In this document: one piece after another, positions 1 to 8,523 of the stretch
How the letters are laid out: each line of letters opens with the position of its first letter
Numbering within the stretch: the first letter of the stretch is position 1
Source of the DNA: Olleya aquimaris
GTDB taxonomy: Bacteria > Bacteroidota > Bacteroidia > Flavobacteriales > Flavobacteriaceae
Length of the DNA stretch: 64,000 nt
Assembly (NCBI RefSeq): GCF_003259525.1
Contig: NZ_QLLO01000011.1
Span: 1-64,000, forward strand
Reading direction: 5' to 3'
Notes under the pieces: generated by a model
The model's input: only the letters and a program-made list of their open reading frames with translations
Databases searched by the model: none
Told to the model about the DNA's origin: nothing
Translations under genes and position numbers: made by a program

Positions 1-123
1 CTTGCGAGCCTTATATGCCCTTTTTGCACAAGTATCACCACAGTATTTAGTAACTGTTGTGCGTGCTGTAAACGCATTACCGCAATGCTTACAAGTTTTA
101 GGAATGAATAAATTACTGCTCAT
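1..123 (-). CDS. Excisionase-like zinc-ribbon/HTH protein, N-terminal fragment (runs off window)
   Basis: Reading leftward from an ATG at 123-121 gives 41 codons open to the window edge, starting MSSNLFIPK. Residues C11-x2-C14 and C28-x3-C32 form a small zinc-ribbon-like motif followed by a basic stretch. From memory, this start is typical of helix-turn-helix (excisionase-family) DNA-binding proteins that accompany tyrosine integrases in Bacteroidota; the HTH itself would lie outside the window, so this is partly inference. The frame stays open upstream to ATGs at 177 and 174, but I prefer 123 because the upstream part is a 10-bp repeat array not in step with codons. A promoter-like pair lies at 242-276. 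Its position at the 3' end of mnmE suggests a mobile-element edge. Confidence 0.6.
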   Translation of the reverse strand, partial: MSSNLFIPKTCKHCGNAFTARTTVTKYCGDTCAKRAYKARK

Positions 124-125
124 AA

Positions 126-182
126 ATGGTGCTTTATGTAGCGTAATGGTGCAGCGTGGTGCGTTATGGTGCATCATTTCGC
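126..182. repeat. 10-bp phased direct repeats, consensus ATGGTGCnnn
   Basis: Six consecutive 10-bp steps begin at 126, 136, 146, 156, 166 and 176: ATGGTGC, ATGTAGC, ATGGTGC, GTGGTGC, ATGGTGC, ATTTCGC, each followed by three variable bases. The period is close to one DNA helical turn, so all copies face the same side of the helix, as in iteron-type protein-binding arrays. The array lies just upstream of the excisionase-like gene and inside its predicted 5' leader. Ten is not a multiple of three, so codon use does not explain it. Confidence 0.75.
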
Positions 183-241
183 CTTTATTTTCGCCAACAG
201 ATTTGGGCAACAAATCCGTATTTAAGGCAACAGATATACAA

Positions 242-276
242 CAAATTTAATCAAAAAAGAGCAATAAAGCAACAAA
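242..276 (-). promoter_or_regulatory. Putative promoter of the excisionase-like gene
   Basis: On the minus strand, TAAATTTG at 249-242 matches the Bacteroidota -7 box TAnnTTTG, with TTTG at 276-273 as a possible -33 element 23 bp away. Transcription would run into the gene starting at 123, leaving a leader of roughly 110 bases that contains the 10-bp repeat array. This is a sequence match only. Confidence 0.4.
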
Positions 277-334
277 TAAAAGAAGATAAAAACCTATAAA
301 AACAACAATAACAAGTGATTAACAAATAAAAGAA
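271..334. repeat. 14-bp direct repeat pair next to the mnmE 3' end
   Basis: AACAAATAAAAGAA occurs at 271-284 and again at 321-334, exactly 50 bp apart (start to start), ending 7 bp before the mnmE stop codon at 341-343. Direct repeats flanking a conserved gene end are what arm-type integrase sites beside an att core could look like, but the A-rich composition means chance is possible. Confidence 0.4.
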
Positions 335-340
335 AGTAAG

Positions 341-1732
341 TTACTTCCCAATACAGAAATTGGCAAAAATATTACCTAATAAATCATCACTTGTAATCTC
401 TCCAGTAATCTCACCAAAATGATACAGAGCTTGTCTGATGTCTATTGCTAATAAATCTCCCGATAAACCGGTTTCTAAACCATGTTTTACTTTTTCTATC
501 TCTTCTGAAGCTTTTAGTAGCGAGTCATAATGACGTGTGTTAGTAACAATAGTTTCGTTATTACGTAATGCTCCAGTATTGACAAAACCAATTAATTTTT
601 CTTTTAAAGAGTCGACACCAACACCAGTTTTAGCAGATAATAAATGAATGGTTTCAAATTGAGAGGTAAGCGCTACTTTATCTGCATCATTTAACTTATC
701 AATTTTATTAGCAATGATAAGCATAGGTTTAAGCGGAAAACGATTTTTTATTTTTTCTATTTCTACTTTTAATCTAGGACCTTCTGCTTTAAATTCTTCA
801 GCAGAAAAAAGCAAAACAACTACTTGTGCTTGTTCAATTTTTTCGAATGTCTTTTTTATACCAATACTTTCAACAACATCTTTAGTGTCTCTAATTCCAG
901 CTGTATCAATAAATCTAAAACCAATCCCTTCAATAACTAATTCGTCTTCAATGGTATCTCTAGTGGTTCCAGCAATATCACTAACAATAGCTCGCTCTTC
1001 ATTTAATAACGCATTAAGTAAAGTAGATTTTCCAACATTAGGCTCTCCAACGATTGCTACAGGAATTCCGTTTTTAATAACGTTACCTACTGCAAAACTA
1101 TCTATTAATCGTTTTAATACAAACGAAATACGTTCTACCAAGGTCTTAAATTGGCTTCTATCTGCAAATTCTACATCCTCCTCTGCAAAGTCTAATTCTA
1201 ACTCGATTAAACTGGCAAAATTCATCAATTCTTCACGTAGTTTTGCAATTTCGCTAGAAAAACCACCACGCATTTGCTGCATCGCAATTTGGTGTGACGC
1301 TTCATTATCGCTAGCAATTAAATCTGCTACAGCTTCCGCTTGGCTTAGATCTAACTTTCCATTTAAAAACGCACGAAGTGTAAATTCTCCTGCATTAGCC
1401 ATTCGGCAACCTTTACGAAGAAATAACTGTATAATTTCTTGTTGTATGTAAATTGATCCATGACAGGAAACCTCTACAACGTCTTCACCTGTATAAGAAT
1501 TAGGATTTTTAAATACAGATACCAACACTTGGTCTATGGTTCTTTTATCATCAATAATATGACCTAAATGTATGGTATGCGTGTTTTGTTTTACAAGCGA
1601 TTTATTGTTTTTTACAGACACAAAACAACCATCTGCAATTGCAATAGCATCCTTTCCAGATAATCTTATAATTGCAACTGCTCCTGCTCCGGAAGCGGTT
1701 GCTAATGCTACAATAGTATCGTTATAAATCAT
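341..1732 (-). CDS. mnmE: tRNA uridine-5-carboxymethylaminomethyl(34) synthesis GTPase MnmE
   Basis: 463 residues, the normal length. MnmE works with MnmG to make the cmnm5 modification at U34 of certain tRNAs. The N-terminal folate-binding domain starts with the typical NDTIVALAT; the inserted G domain has GEPNVGKS at 229-236, DTAG at 276-279 and NKID at 342-345; the C-terminus is FCIGK, with the conserved cysteine. A -7 box lies only 5 bp upstream of the ATG. The 3' end is a possible integration site because an excisionase-like gene follows it. This gene is divergent from the TlpA-like lipoprotein at 1798. Confidence 0.97.
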   Translation of the reverse strand: MIYNDTIVALATASGAGAVAIIRLSGKDAIAIADGCFVSVKNNKSLVKQNTHTIHLGHIIDDKRTIDQVLVSVFKNPNSYTGEDVVEVSCHGSIYIQQEIIQLFLRKGCRMANAGEFTLRAFLNGKLDLSQAEAVADLIASDNEASHQIAMQQMRGGFSSEIAKLREELMNFASLIELELDFAEEDVEFADRSQFKTLVERISFVLKRLIDSFAVGNVIKNGIPVAIVGEPNVGKSTLLNALLNEERAIVSDIAGTTRDTIEDELVIEGIGFRFIDTAGIRDTKDVVESIGIKKTFEKIEQAQVVVLLFSAEEFKAEGPRLKVEIEKIKNRFPLKPMLIIANKIDKLNDADKVALTSQFETIHLLSAKTGVGVDSLKEKLIGFVNTGALRNNETIVTNTRHYDSLLKASEEIEKVKHGLETGLSGDLLAIDIRQALYHFGEITGEITSDDLLGNIFANFCIGK

Positions 1733-1736
1733 GTTG

Positions 1737-1744
1737 CAAAAATA
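1737..1744 (-). promoter_or_regulatory. -7 box for mnmE
   Basis: The minus strand reads TATTTTTG, a full match to TAnnTTTG, ending five bases before the mnmE ATG at 1732. Transcription would therefore begin at or next to the start codon, suggesting a leaderless or nearly leaderless mRNA. Confidence 0.45.
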
Positions 1745-1771
1745 GTCATAAAATATTCAATTTTTATATTT

Positions 1772-1779
1772 TATATTTG
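1772..1779 (+). promoter_or_regulatory. -7 box for the TlpA-like lipoprotein
   Basis: TATATTTG matches TAnnTTTG, 18 bp upstream of the ATG at 1798. It sits in a 65-bp divergent spacer shared with mnmE, so the two promoters are less than 30 bp apart. Confidence 0.5.
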
Positions 1780-1797
1780 TGATAAATAATAACGACA

Positions 1798-2310
1798 ATG
1801 AGACCATACATATTTCTTTTTTTAATCGCTTTATTAGGTAGTTCTTGTAAACAAGAACCACAAAAACCTTTAGTTTTTGGGACTAATATAGGAGATTACG
1901 CACCTACATTTACAGCTAAAACACCAGAAGGTACAGACTTATCTTTAGGAGATATAAAAGCTAAACTTGTTATTTTAGACTTTTGGGCAAGCTGGTGTGG
2001 ACCTTGTAGAAGAGAAAACCCTAATGTGGTAAAAATGTATGATAAATATCATGACAAGGGGTTAGAAATTGTTGGAATCTCTTTAGACAAAGCAGGTCAA
2101 AAAGATCGTTGGATTAAAGCGATAGAGCAAGATAAATTAACTTGGAAACACTTATCTAACTTAAAAGGATGGGATGAGCCAATTGCACAAACTTATGGCG
2201 TACGTTCTATTCCTGCAACCTATATTTTAGATGGAGACGGAAAAATTATTGCTAAAAACCTTCGTGGTCAAGCATTAGAAAATAAAGTGGCTGAAATTTT
2301 AGACAACTAG
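1798..2310 (+). CDS. TlpA-family thioredoxin-like lipoprotein
   Basis: 170 residues. A lipobox ending GSSC17 marks a lipoprotein, followed by an AhpC/TSA-redoxin type thioredoxin fold with WASWCGPCR (C67 and C70) and a cis-proline context (RSIPATY). Proteins of this type reduce disulfides or support cytochrome maturation in the periplasm; the substrate cannot be read from the sequence. The TAG stop overlaps the TAG stop of the convergent rhomboid gene inside one CTAG palindrome at 2307-2310. Confidence 0.88.
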   Translation: MRPYIFLFLIALLGSSCKQEPQKPLVFGTNIGDYAPTFTAKTPEGTDLSLGDIKAKLVILDFWASWCGPCRRENPNVVKMYDKYHDKGLEIVGISLDKAGQKDRWIKAIEQDKLTWKHLSNLKGWDEPIAQTYGVRSIPATYILDGDGKIIAKNLRGQALENKVAEILDN

Positions 2311-2948
2311 ATTTTACCTAATTTTTGCATTACAAATAAAACTACTATTGGAATAGCTAATATAAGTACCATTTTTAAATCATATTCCAACAAATAAGGT
2401 GCTAATATCAAAGTAGTTGCATAACCACCTACTGCACCTCCAAAATGGGCATCGTGACCAATATTGCCTATTTGTTTTTTCATTCCGTAAATAGAGTATA
2501 GTAAATACCCAATTCCAAAAAGCCAACCAGGAATGATAAAATTTATTTCCATCCATGGATCAAACAAAATAGCAGAATAAATAATACCCATTACTGCTCC
2601 ACTTGCTCCTACTGCACTGTAATGATAATTATCTTTATTAAATACTAAAGACAGTAAACTACCTGCTAATAAACTAACCACATAAATAATTACAAATTTA
2701 GTTTCGCCCACTTGCCTTATTACCATCCAAGCAAAAAAGTACAAGGTTATCATGTTAAACAACAAATGTTGTGGGTTTACATGTAAAAACCCAGAGCTAA
2801 AAACCCTGAATTGCTCTCCACGTTTTATTGCACCAACATTAAATTTGTATTTATCAAAAAAATCATAATCTTCAAATCCTTTATAGGAAATAATAACATT
2901 AGCTGCTATAATTATTATGGTGATGATATCTAAATTACCCATTTTCAA
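2307..2948 (-). CDS. Rhomboid-family intramembrane serine protease
   Basis: 213 residues with about six hydrophobic segments. The catalytic serine lies in GASG (S116) and the partner histidine in HDAHFGG (H168); the HxxxN-like NPQHLLFN stretch near residue 60 is also present, so the enzyme looks active. Rhomboids cleave transmembrane helices within the membrane; the substrate is unknown. It is convergent with the TlpA-like gene and divergent from the acyltransferase at 3006. Confidence 0.92.
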   Translation of the reverse strand: MKMGNLDIITIIIIAANVIISYKGFEDYDFFDKYKFNVGAIKRGEQFRVFSSGFLHVNPQHLLFNMITLYFFAWMVIRQVGETKFVIIYVVSLLAGSLLSLVFNKDNYHYSAVGASGAVMGIIYSAILFDPWMEINFIIPGWLFGIGYLLYSIYGMKKQIGNIGHDAHFGGAVGGYATTLILAPYLLEYDLKMVLILAIPIVVLFVMQKLGKI

Positions 2949-2973
2949 GTTTAAGTTTCAATCAAATATAACA

Positions 2974-2981
2974 TATATTTG
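2974..2981 (+). promoter_or_regulatory. -7 box for the LpxL-like acyltransferase
   Basis: TATATTTG is a full match to TAnnTTTG, 24 bp upstream of the ATG at 3006, in the divergent spacer with the rhomboid gene. Confidence 0.5.
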
Positions 2982-3005
2982 TCCTCGCAAAATTAATAAG
3001 TATTA

Positions 3006-3896
3006 ATGCAATTTTTAGCCTATATTTTAATTTATCCCTTTTTATGGTTAGTTTCTATACTTCCATTTAGGTTATTATATGTATTTTCTGATGGACTCTA
3101 TTTTTTAATCTATTATGTTATAGGTTATAGAAAGAAAACCGTTGTTGAAAATCTAAACTTAGTTTTTCCAGAAAAATCTGATGCAGAAATCAAACGTCTT
3201 ACCAAACGTTTTTATCATCATTTATGTGATATGGTTGTTGAAGCTATTAAATCATTAACGATTTCTGAATCGCAAATGATGAAACGAATGACGTTTTCTA
3301 ATATTGAAGAAATACATCAACATGAAAACAATAACAAAAGTATTGTTTTAATGTGCGCACATTATGGTAGTTGGGAATGGATTTTTATTCTTCAAAATCA
3401 TGTAAAAAGCAAAGGTTATGCTGTGTATAAGCAACTTGGTAATAAATATTTTGATAAATTAGTAAAACGAATTAGAGCCAAATACAACTCCTACTTAATC
3501 ACTACCAAAGACACGTTTGAAACGTTGCAAAAAGCAAAAAATAAAGGCGAATTAACCATTAATGGGTTTGTATCAGACCAAAGTCCAAAACCATGGAAAG
3601 CACACCATTGGCTGGATTTTATGGGAATACATGTACCTGCACATACTGGAGCAGAATTATTAGCAAAAAAATTAGATATGGCTGTTGTGTTTTTTGCTGT
3701 TAAACGCATTAAAAGAGGGTACTACCAGACAACTTTTACAACTCTAGCTGAAAACCCAAATGAGTTTAAAGACTACGAAATTACTGATGCTTTTTTCAAG
3801 TTAGTAGAACAACAAATCTATGAAGCGCCAGAATACTACCTTTGGACGCATAAACGTTGGAAGCATCGTGGTAAAACTGCAGAGGATTTTAAATAG
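3006..3896 (+). CDS. Lysophospholipid/lipid A acyltransferase family protein (LpxL/HtrB-like)
   Basis: 296 residues with an N-terminal membrane helix. The acyltransferase motif H-x4-E is seen as HYGSWE (H119, E124), followed by a DQSPKP block typical of the LpxL/HtrB family. Members add a secondary acyl chain to lipid A or acylate other lipids (for example ornithine or glycine lipids) at the inner membrane face; the acceptor here is not determined. It is convergent with the PLP enzyme gene, 7 bp between stops, with no terminator seen. Confidence 0.9.
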   Translation: MQFLAYILIYPFLWLVSILPFRLLYVFSDGLYFLIYYVIGYRKKTVVENLNLVFPEKSDAEIKRLTKRFYHHLCDMVVEAIKSLTISESQMMKRMTFSNIEEIHQHENNNKSIVLMCAHYGSWEWIFILQNHVKSKGYAVYKQLGNKYFDKLVKRIRAKYNSYLITTKDTFETLQKAKNKGELTINGFVSDQSPKPWKAHHWLDFMGIHVPAHTGAELLAKKLDMAVVFFAVKRIKRGYYQTTFTTLAENPNEFKDYEITDAFFKLVEQQIYEAPEYYLWTHKRWKHRGKTAEDFK

Positions 3897-3903
3897 CTCA
3901 ATA

Positions 3904-5403
3904 TTATAACTCAAACCAATCAGAAACTCTTACGTCTTGAGTAGGCATAAAGGTTTTGTGGATAAACTCGTTATTAGCTTTATTATATTCATAATCCTTA
4001 GCCCATTCTTTATGATGTTTTGCTAAAGCCTGAATACTCTCACAGACATAATCAATCTCATTACAAGTCGTTGTTGGATGTATAGACATACGAATCCAAC
4101 CTGGTTTATGCGATAAATCTCCTGCTGAAATCTCGCAAGTTAACGAGTGCGATTTTTCATAATCTACATGCAACAAATAATGCCCATAAGTACCAGCACA
4201 ACTACAACCACCACGAGTTTGAATACCAAATTTATCATTTAATAGCTTGACACCTAAATTAAAATGTAAATCGTCTATATAAAAAGATATCACTCCTAAA
4301 CGATCTTTATGCGTAGGCGCTAAAATATTTATTCCTTCAACATCTTCAAGATTTGCAAATATCTGGTGGATTAATTCATGTTCTCTATCTAAAATGTTTT
4401 TTACTCCCATTTGGTCTTTCAGCTTAATAGCCAAAGCAGTTTTAATGGTTTGCAAAAAACCAGGTGTACCACCATCTTCTCTATCTTCAATATTATCGAT
4501 GTACTTATGTTCTCCCCAAGGATTGGTCCAACTTACAGTACCACCACCTGGACAATCAGGTATCATGTTTTTGTATAATTTTTTATTAAACACCAAAACA
4601 CCAGAAGTTCCTGGTCCTCCTAAAAATTTGTGTGGCGAAAAGAATATGGCATCTAAAGCTTCGTCTTCATTTTCTGGATGCATATTGATATCTACATAAG
4701 GTGCAGAACAAGCAAAATCTACAAAACAAACACCACCATGTTGATGCATTGTTTTTGCAATTTGATGATAAGGTGTTTGGATACCTGTAACATTACTTCC
4801 TCCAATAACAGACGCTATTTTTAAAGGGCAATCTTTATATTTTTCTAAAAGAATTTCTAAATTTTCAAGACTAAATAAACCATCCTCACCAGCTGGAATT
4901 ACTTCTACCTTTGCCATAGTTTCTAACCAAGAGGTATGATTAGAATGGTGTTCCATATGAGTAACAAAAACCACAGGACGGACTTCGTCTGGAATATTTG
5001 TAAATTTTCGTAAGTTTTCGGGTACTTTTAATCCTAAAATACGCTGAAACTTATTAACCACACTAGTCATACCGTTACCTGCAACAATCAATACATCATC
5101 TGCATTACTATTAACATGTCCTTTAATTATACGCCTTGCATTATGGTAGGCATTTGTCATTGCTGTACCAGACACAGTAGTTTCGGTATGTGTATTGGCA
5201 ACAAAAGGTCCAAATTGATTCAGTAATTTATCCTCAATTGGTCTATACAATCGTCCAGAAGCTGTCCAATCTGTATACACCATTTTCTGAATCCCATAAG
5301 GCGATTCAAACGCTTGGTCTATACCCACAATGTGCTGTCTAAACTTAGAAAAATAAGTTTCTAATTCAGATTTATTGGTTCGTTGTGCTTTTGTAATGTA
5401 CAT
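3904..5403 (-). CDS. Class V aminotransferase-fold PLP enzyme (cysteine desulfurase-like)
   Basis: 499 residues, longer than the ~405 of SufS/CsdA. The PLP lysine is in SPHKFLGG (K259), the PLP-ring aspartate in VDFACSAP (D229), and a GGCSC motif supplies cysteines at 400 and 402, near where desulfurases carry the persulfide cysteine. The extra length and the unusual cysteine loop separate it from housekeeping SufS, so the substrate is open. It follows glmM by 27 bp on the same strand and is probably the last gene of that operon. Confidence 0.85.
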   Translation of the reverse strand: MYITKAQRTNKSELETYFSKFRQHIVGIDQAFESPYGIQKMVYTDWTASGRLYRPIEDKLLNQFGPFVANTHTETTVSGTAMTNAYHNARRIIKGHVNSNADDVLIVAGNGMTSVVNKFQRILGLKVPENLRKFTNIPDEVRPVVFVTHMEHHSNHTSWLETMAKVEVIPAGEDGLFSLENLEILLEKYKDCPLKIASVIGGSNVTGIQTPYHQIAKTMHQHGGVCFVDFACSAPYVDINMHPENEDEALDAIFFSPHKFLGGPGTSGVLVFNKKLYKNMIPDCPGGGTVSWTNPWGEHKYIDNIEDREDGGTPGFLQTIKTALAIKLKDQMGVKNILDREHELIHQIFANLEDVEGINILAPTHKDRLGVISFYIDDLHFNLGVKLLNDKFGIQTRGGCSCAGTYGHYLLHVDYEKSHSLTCEISAGDLSHKPGWIRMSIHPTTTCNEIDYVCESIQALAKHHKEWAKDYEYNKANNEFIHKTFMPTQDVRVSDWFEL

Positions 5404-5430
5404 AACTAGTTGGTTTACAGATTAAAAATA

Positions 5431-6819
5431 CTAAATATTAGCTATTTCTTTGATTTCTGAAATAATTTTATCTGCTAAAGTATCTGCTTCGTATTGGCTT
5501 TTGGCTTCGGTATAAATTCTAATAATTGGTTCTGTATTACTTTTACGTAAATGCACCCAGCTTTCTGCAAAATCTATTTTTACACCATCGATGGTGGTTA
5601 AATTTTCATTGCTATATTTTGCTTCCATTGCTTTTAAAATAGCATCCACATCTAACGTTGGAGTTAATTGGATTTTCTTTTTGCTCATAAAATAGCTTGT
5701 GTAGGTTTTACGTAGCTCACTTACACTTATTTTTTTATCTGCTAATAAGCTTAAAAATAAAGCCACACCTACTAAAGCATCACGACCGTAATGAGAAGCT
5801 GGATAAATAATTCCGCCATTACCTTCACCTCCAATCACTGCATTATTTTTTTTCATTAAAGTCACCACATTAACTTCACCTACAGCAGACGCTTCATAAG
5901 TTCCTCCATGTTTTTCGGTGACATCTCTAAGTGCTCTAGTTGAGCTCATGTTACTAACTGTGTTTCCAGGATTTTGACTCAATACCCAATCTGCACAAGC
6001 TACTAATGTGTATTCTTCTCCAAACATTTCTCCATTTTCGTCCATAAATGCTAGTCTATCTACATCTGGATCGACAACAATTCCAAAGTCTGCGTTGTGT
6101 TTTTTTACTTCGTTAGATAAATCTCCTAAATGCTCTTTTAAAGGCTCGGGATTATGCGGAAAATGACCCGTTGGGTCACAATACAATTTTACAGCTTCAA
6201 CACCTAAGCGTTCTAGTAATAACGGAATTGCAATTCCACCAGTACTATTTACACCATCAACAACCACTTTAAAATTAGCAGCTTCAATTGCTTTGGTATT
6301 AACATACTCTAATGCTAAAACTTCATCAATATGCAAATCGATATAGGCTTCATTTTTAGTAATTTTTCCTAAATCATCAACCTCTGCAAAAGTCATTGCA
6401 TCAGATTCTGCTATTTCTAATATTTTTTGTCCTTCAGCACCATCTAAAAATTCGCCTTTAGCATTTAAAAGTTTTAAAGCATTCCATTGTTTTGGATTGT
6501 GACTAGCAGTTAGGATAATTCCTCCATCTGCGTGCTCCATTGGTACAGCAATTTCTACAGTAGGTGTCGTTGATAATCCTAAATCTACAACATGAATACC
6601 TAAGCCTACCAACGTATTCATAACTAAGTTTTGTATCATATCTCCAGATAAGCGTGCATCACGACCAACAACTACTTTATAATCTGTTTTGTTACGTTGT
6701 TGCTTTAACCAGGTTCCATAAGCAGATGCAAATTTAACTGCGTCAATTGGTGTTAGATTATCACCAACAGTTCCGCCAATAGTTCCTCTAATTCCAGATA
6801 TAGATTTTATTAATGTCAT
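5431..6819 (-). CDS. glmM: Phosphoglucosamine mutase
   Basis: 462 residues. GlmM converts glucosamine-6-phosphate to glucosamine-1-phosphate on the way to UDP-GlcNAc for peptidoglycan and LPS. The phosphoserine loop is TASHNPKQ (S106), the magnesium loop DPDVDRL, the sugar-binding loop GEGNGG, and the phosphate-binding loop RKSNTEP near the C-terminus. This is the variant usual in Bacteroidota; a phosphomannomutase activity cannot be excluded. It overlaps the upstream acyltransferase gene by 4 bp, so the two are translationally coupled. Confidence 0.92.
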   Translation of the reverse strand: MTLIKSISGIRGTIGGTVGDNLTPIDAVKFASAYGTWLKQQRNKTDYKVVVGRDARLSGDMIQNLVMNTLVGLGIHVVDLGLSTTPTVEIAVPMEHADGGIILTASHNPKQWNALKLLNAKGEFLDGAEGQKILEIAESDAMTFAEVDDLGKITKNEAYIDLHIDEVLALEYVNTKAIEAANFKVVVDGVNSTGGIAIPLLLERLGVEAVKLYCDPTGHFPHNPEPLKEHLGDLSNEVKKHNADFGIVVDPDVDRLAFMDENGEMFGEEYTLVACADWVLSQNPGNTVSNMSSTRALRDVTEKHGGTYEASAVGEVNVVTLMKKNNAVIGGEGNGGIIYPASHYGRDALVGVALFLSLLADKKISVSELRKTYTSYFMSKKKIQLTPTLDVDAILKAMEAKYSNENLTTIDGVKIDFAESWVHLRKSNTEPIIRIYTEAKSQYEADTLADKIISEIKEIANI

Positions 6820-7886
6820 TCTCTAAATTTGTTTTTTAATTTTAAAAAATAGGTTTCGTAATATTTAAAAGACACATGTGCCATTATAATAGTAATCGCA
6901 AAAGTTAATAAGTAAATTAAAATGATAGTTATAATATCGTTAAATAATTCCTGCTTTTGAAGTTTCAAAAATAAGAAAACTACCGCGTTTAATGCGATAA
7001 CATGAAACATATAAATTCCGTAGGAGATTTGTCCTAAATAATTTAGTGCTTTGCTTCTAATTTCGACTCCAAAATTATTGTGAGCTATGGTATGAATAAA
7101 CAACCCAAACAAAACCATGGTAAATAGATTAAAAAAGGCTAAAGTTTCAAACTCAAAAATTGAGGTTGTAAAATATAGCACTGTTGACAGAACTATTACT
7201 AATGGTACTAGTTTTGACCGTTTTAAAAATTCTAACTTCTTTTTTTCTTCTAAAACTGCTATAATTCCGCCAAAAAACAAAAAGAAAAACACCATAATAA
7301 AACGTCTTAAATTGTCAAAGGGTTCTAGGTGATATATTATAAAATAGGTTGCAGTAATCAATACTAAAAATTGTAATATGCTACGTTTAGGCATTAGAAA
7401 TAGTAATGGAGCCACTATTATATAAAATTGTTCTTCAATACCTATAGACCATAGTACTTCTAGAATTCCTCCAGGTTTAAATAACTCTGATAATACATTT
7501 GGCAAAAAGAAAACCGACAACAAAACACCATCTATAAGATTATAATTATTATCAAAAGGAATCCCTATTTTTGGAAGTATTACCCAATAAAACAAAAAGC
7601 CAAAAACGACAATTAAATAGTATAAAGGAAATATGCGTAACACACGTCTGATATAAAATTTTTTAATTGAAAAAGCATCCCTCTGCTTATCGCTGTAAAT
7701 AATTTTTATAATTAAAAATCCACTTAGCACAAAAAACATGTAAACAGCTTCTATCCCACGATTAAAAATTGGCGCCTCCAAAAAATACGGAAGTCCTTGA
7801 TTACGACATAATTGAGGTAAGTGAAAAAACACTACTAAACTGGCTAGCAAAAACCGTAAAACATCTAAGTTGGGTAATCTATTCAA
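6816..7886 (-). CDS. Acyltransferase family 3 (OafA/YrhL-like) membrane protein
   Basis: 356 residues with about ten membrane segments. The start (LPNLDVLRFLLASLVVFFHL) and the motifs FFVLSGFLI and RRxLRIFPLYY are those of acyltransferase family 3 proteins, which O-acetylate surface sugars, LPS or exopolysaccharide. It overlaps glmM by 4 bp. Coupling with an amino-sugar gene suggests a cell-envelope sugar role, which is inference. Confidence 0.9.
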   Translation of the reverse strand: MNRLPNLDVLRFLLASLVVFFHLPQLCRNQGLPYFLEAPIFNRGIEAVYMFFVLSGFLIIKIIYSDKQRDAFSIKKFYIRRVLRIFPLYYLIVVFGFLFYWVILPKIGIPFDNNYNLIDGVLLSVFFLPNVLSELFKPGGILEVLWSIGIEEQFYIIVAPLLFLMPKRSILQFLVLITATYFIIYHLEPFDNLRRFIMVFFFLFFGGIIAVLEEKKKLEFLKRSKLVPLVIVLSTVLYFTTSIFEFETLAFFNLFTMVLFGLFIHTIAHNNFGVEIRSKALNYLGQISYGIYMFHVIALNAVVFLFLKLQKQELFNDIITIILIYLLTFAITIIMAHVSFKYYETYFLKLKNKFRE

Positions 7887-7926
7887 ATTATAAAATTTAC
7901 AGGTTAAAAATACATATATTTATGAG

Positions 7927-8523
7927 ATGAATTTTCTAGCGCACATTTATCTTTCTAATAATAATAAAATGGTAACTATAGGTAACTTTATAGCTGATGG
8001 GATTAGAGGTAAAAAATATAAAGAATACCCAAAAGATATACAAACGGGTATTTTACTACATCGTCAGATAGATACCTTTACCGATGCGCATCCAACCGTT
8101 AGAAAAAGCACTAAACGATTACACAAAAATTATGGTCATTATGCAGGAGTAATTGTAGATATTTTATACGACCATTTTTTAGCTAAAAACTGGGAACAGT
8201 ATTCTAATATTCCTTTTGCTGAATATATCGATGATTTTTATGATACCTTAGAAAAACATTTTGAAATTTTGCCACCACGCATTCAAAAAATGCTACCACA
8301 TATGTTAGCAGATAATTGGTTGTTAAGCTATGCTTCCATTGAAGGCATAACAAAAGTGTTGGAAGGTATGAATAGACGGACTAAAAACCGTTCTCAAATG
8401 AATTTAGCTGTCAACGAATTGGAAGCATTTTATAAAGAATTTGAAGCAGAATTCACCAGTTTTTTTGATGAACTAATTACTTTTTCTAAAACTAAACTAG
8501 CCGAAATACAATCTAAACAATGA
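7927..8523 (+). CDS. Acyl carrier protein phosphodiesterase-like (DUF479) protein
   Basis: 198 residues. The N-terminus (NFLAHIYLS ... GNFIADGIRG) and HRQIDTFTDAHP match the AcpH/DUF479 family of HD-fold-like proteins; E. coli AcpH removes 4'-phosphopantetheine from ACP. Whether Bacteroidota members do the same is not established by sequence. It overlaps the following ggt by 4 bp (ATGA), so both are likely in one transcript. Confidence 0.85.
   Translation: MNFLAHIYLSNNNKMVTIGNFIADGIRGKKYKEYPKDIQTGILLHRQIDTFTDAHPTVRKSTKRLHKNYGHYAGVIVDILYDHFLAKNWEQYSNIPFAEYIDDFYDTLEKHFEILPPRIQKMLPHMLADNWLLSYASIEGITKVLEGMNRRTKNRSQMNLAVNELEAFYKEFEAEFTSFFDELITFSKTKLAEIQSKQ

Noticed and set aside
2-250. 82-codon plus-strand open frame
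   Set aside because: It runs across the excisionase-like N-terminus on the other strand and through the 10-bp repeat array; its product has no recognisable features.
714-1451. Long open frame on the plus strand inside mnmE
   Set aside because: The opposite strand of a well-conserved gene; serine- and isoleucine-rich product typical of antisense shadows.
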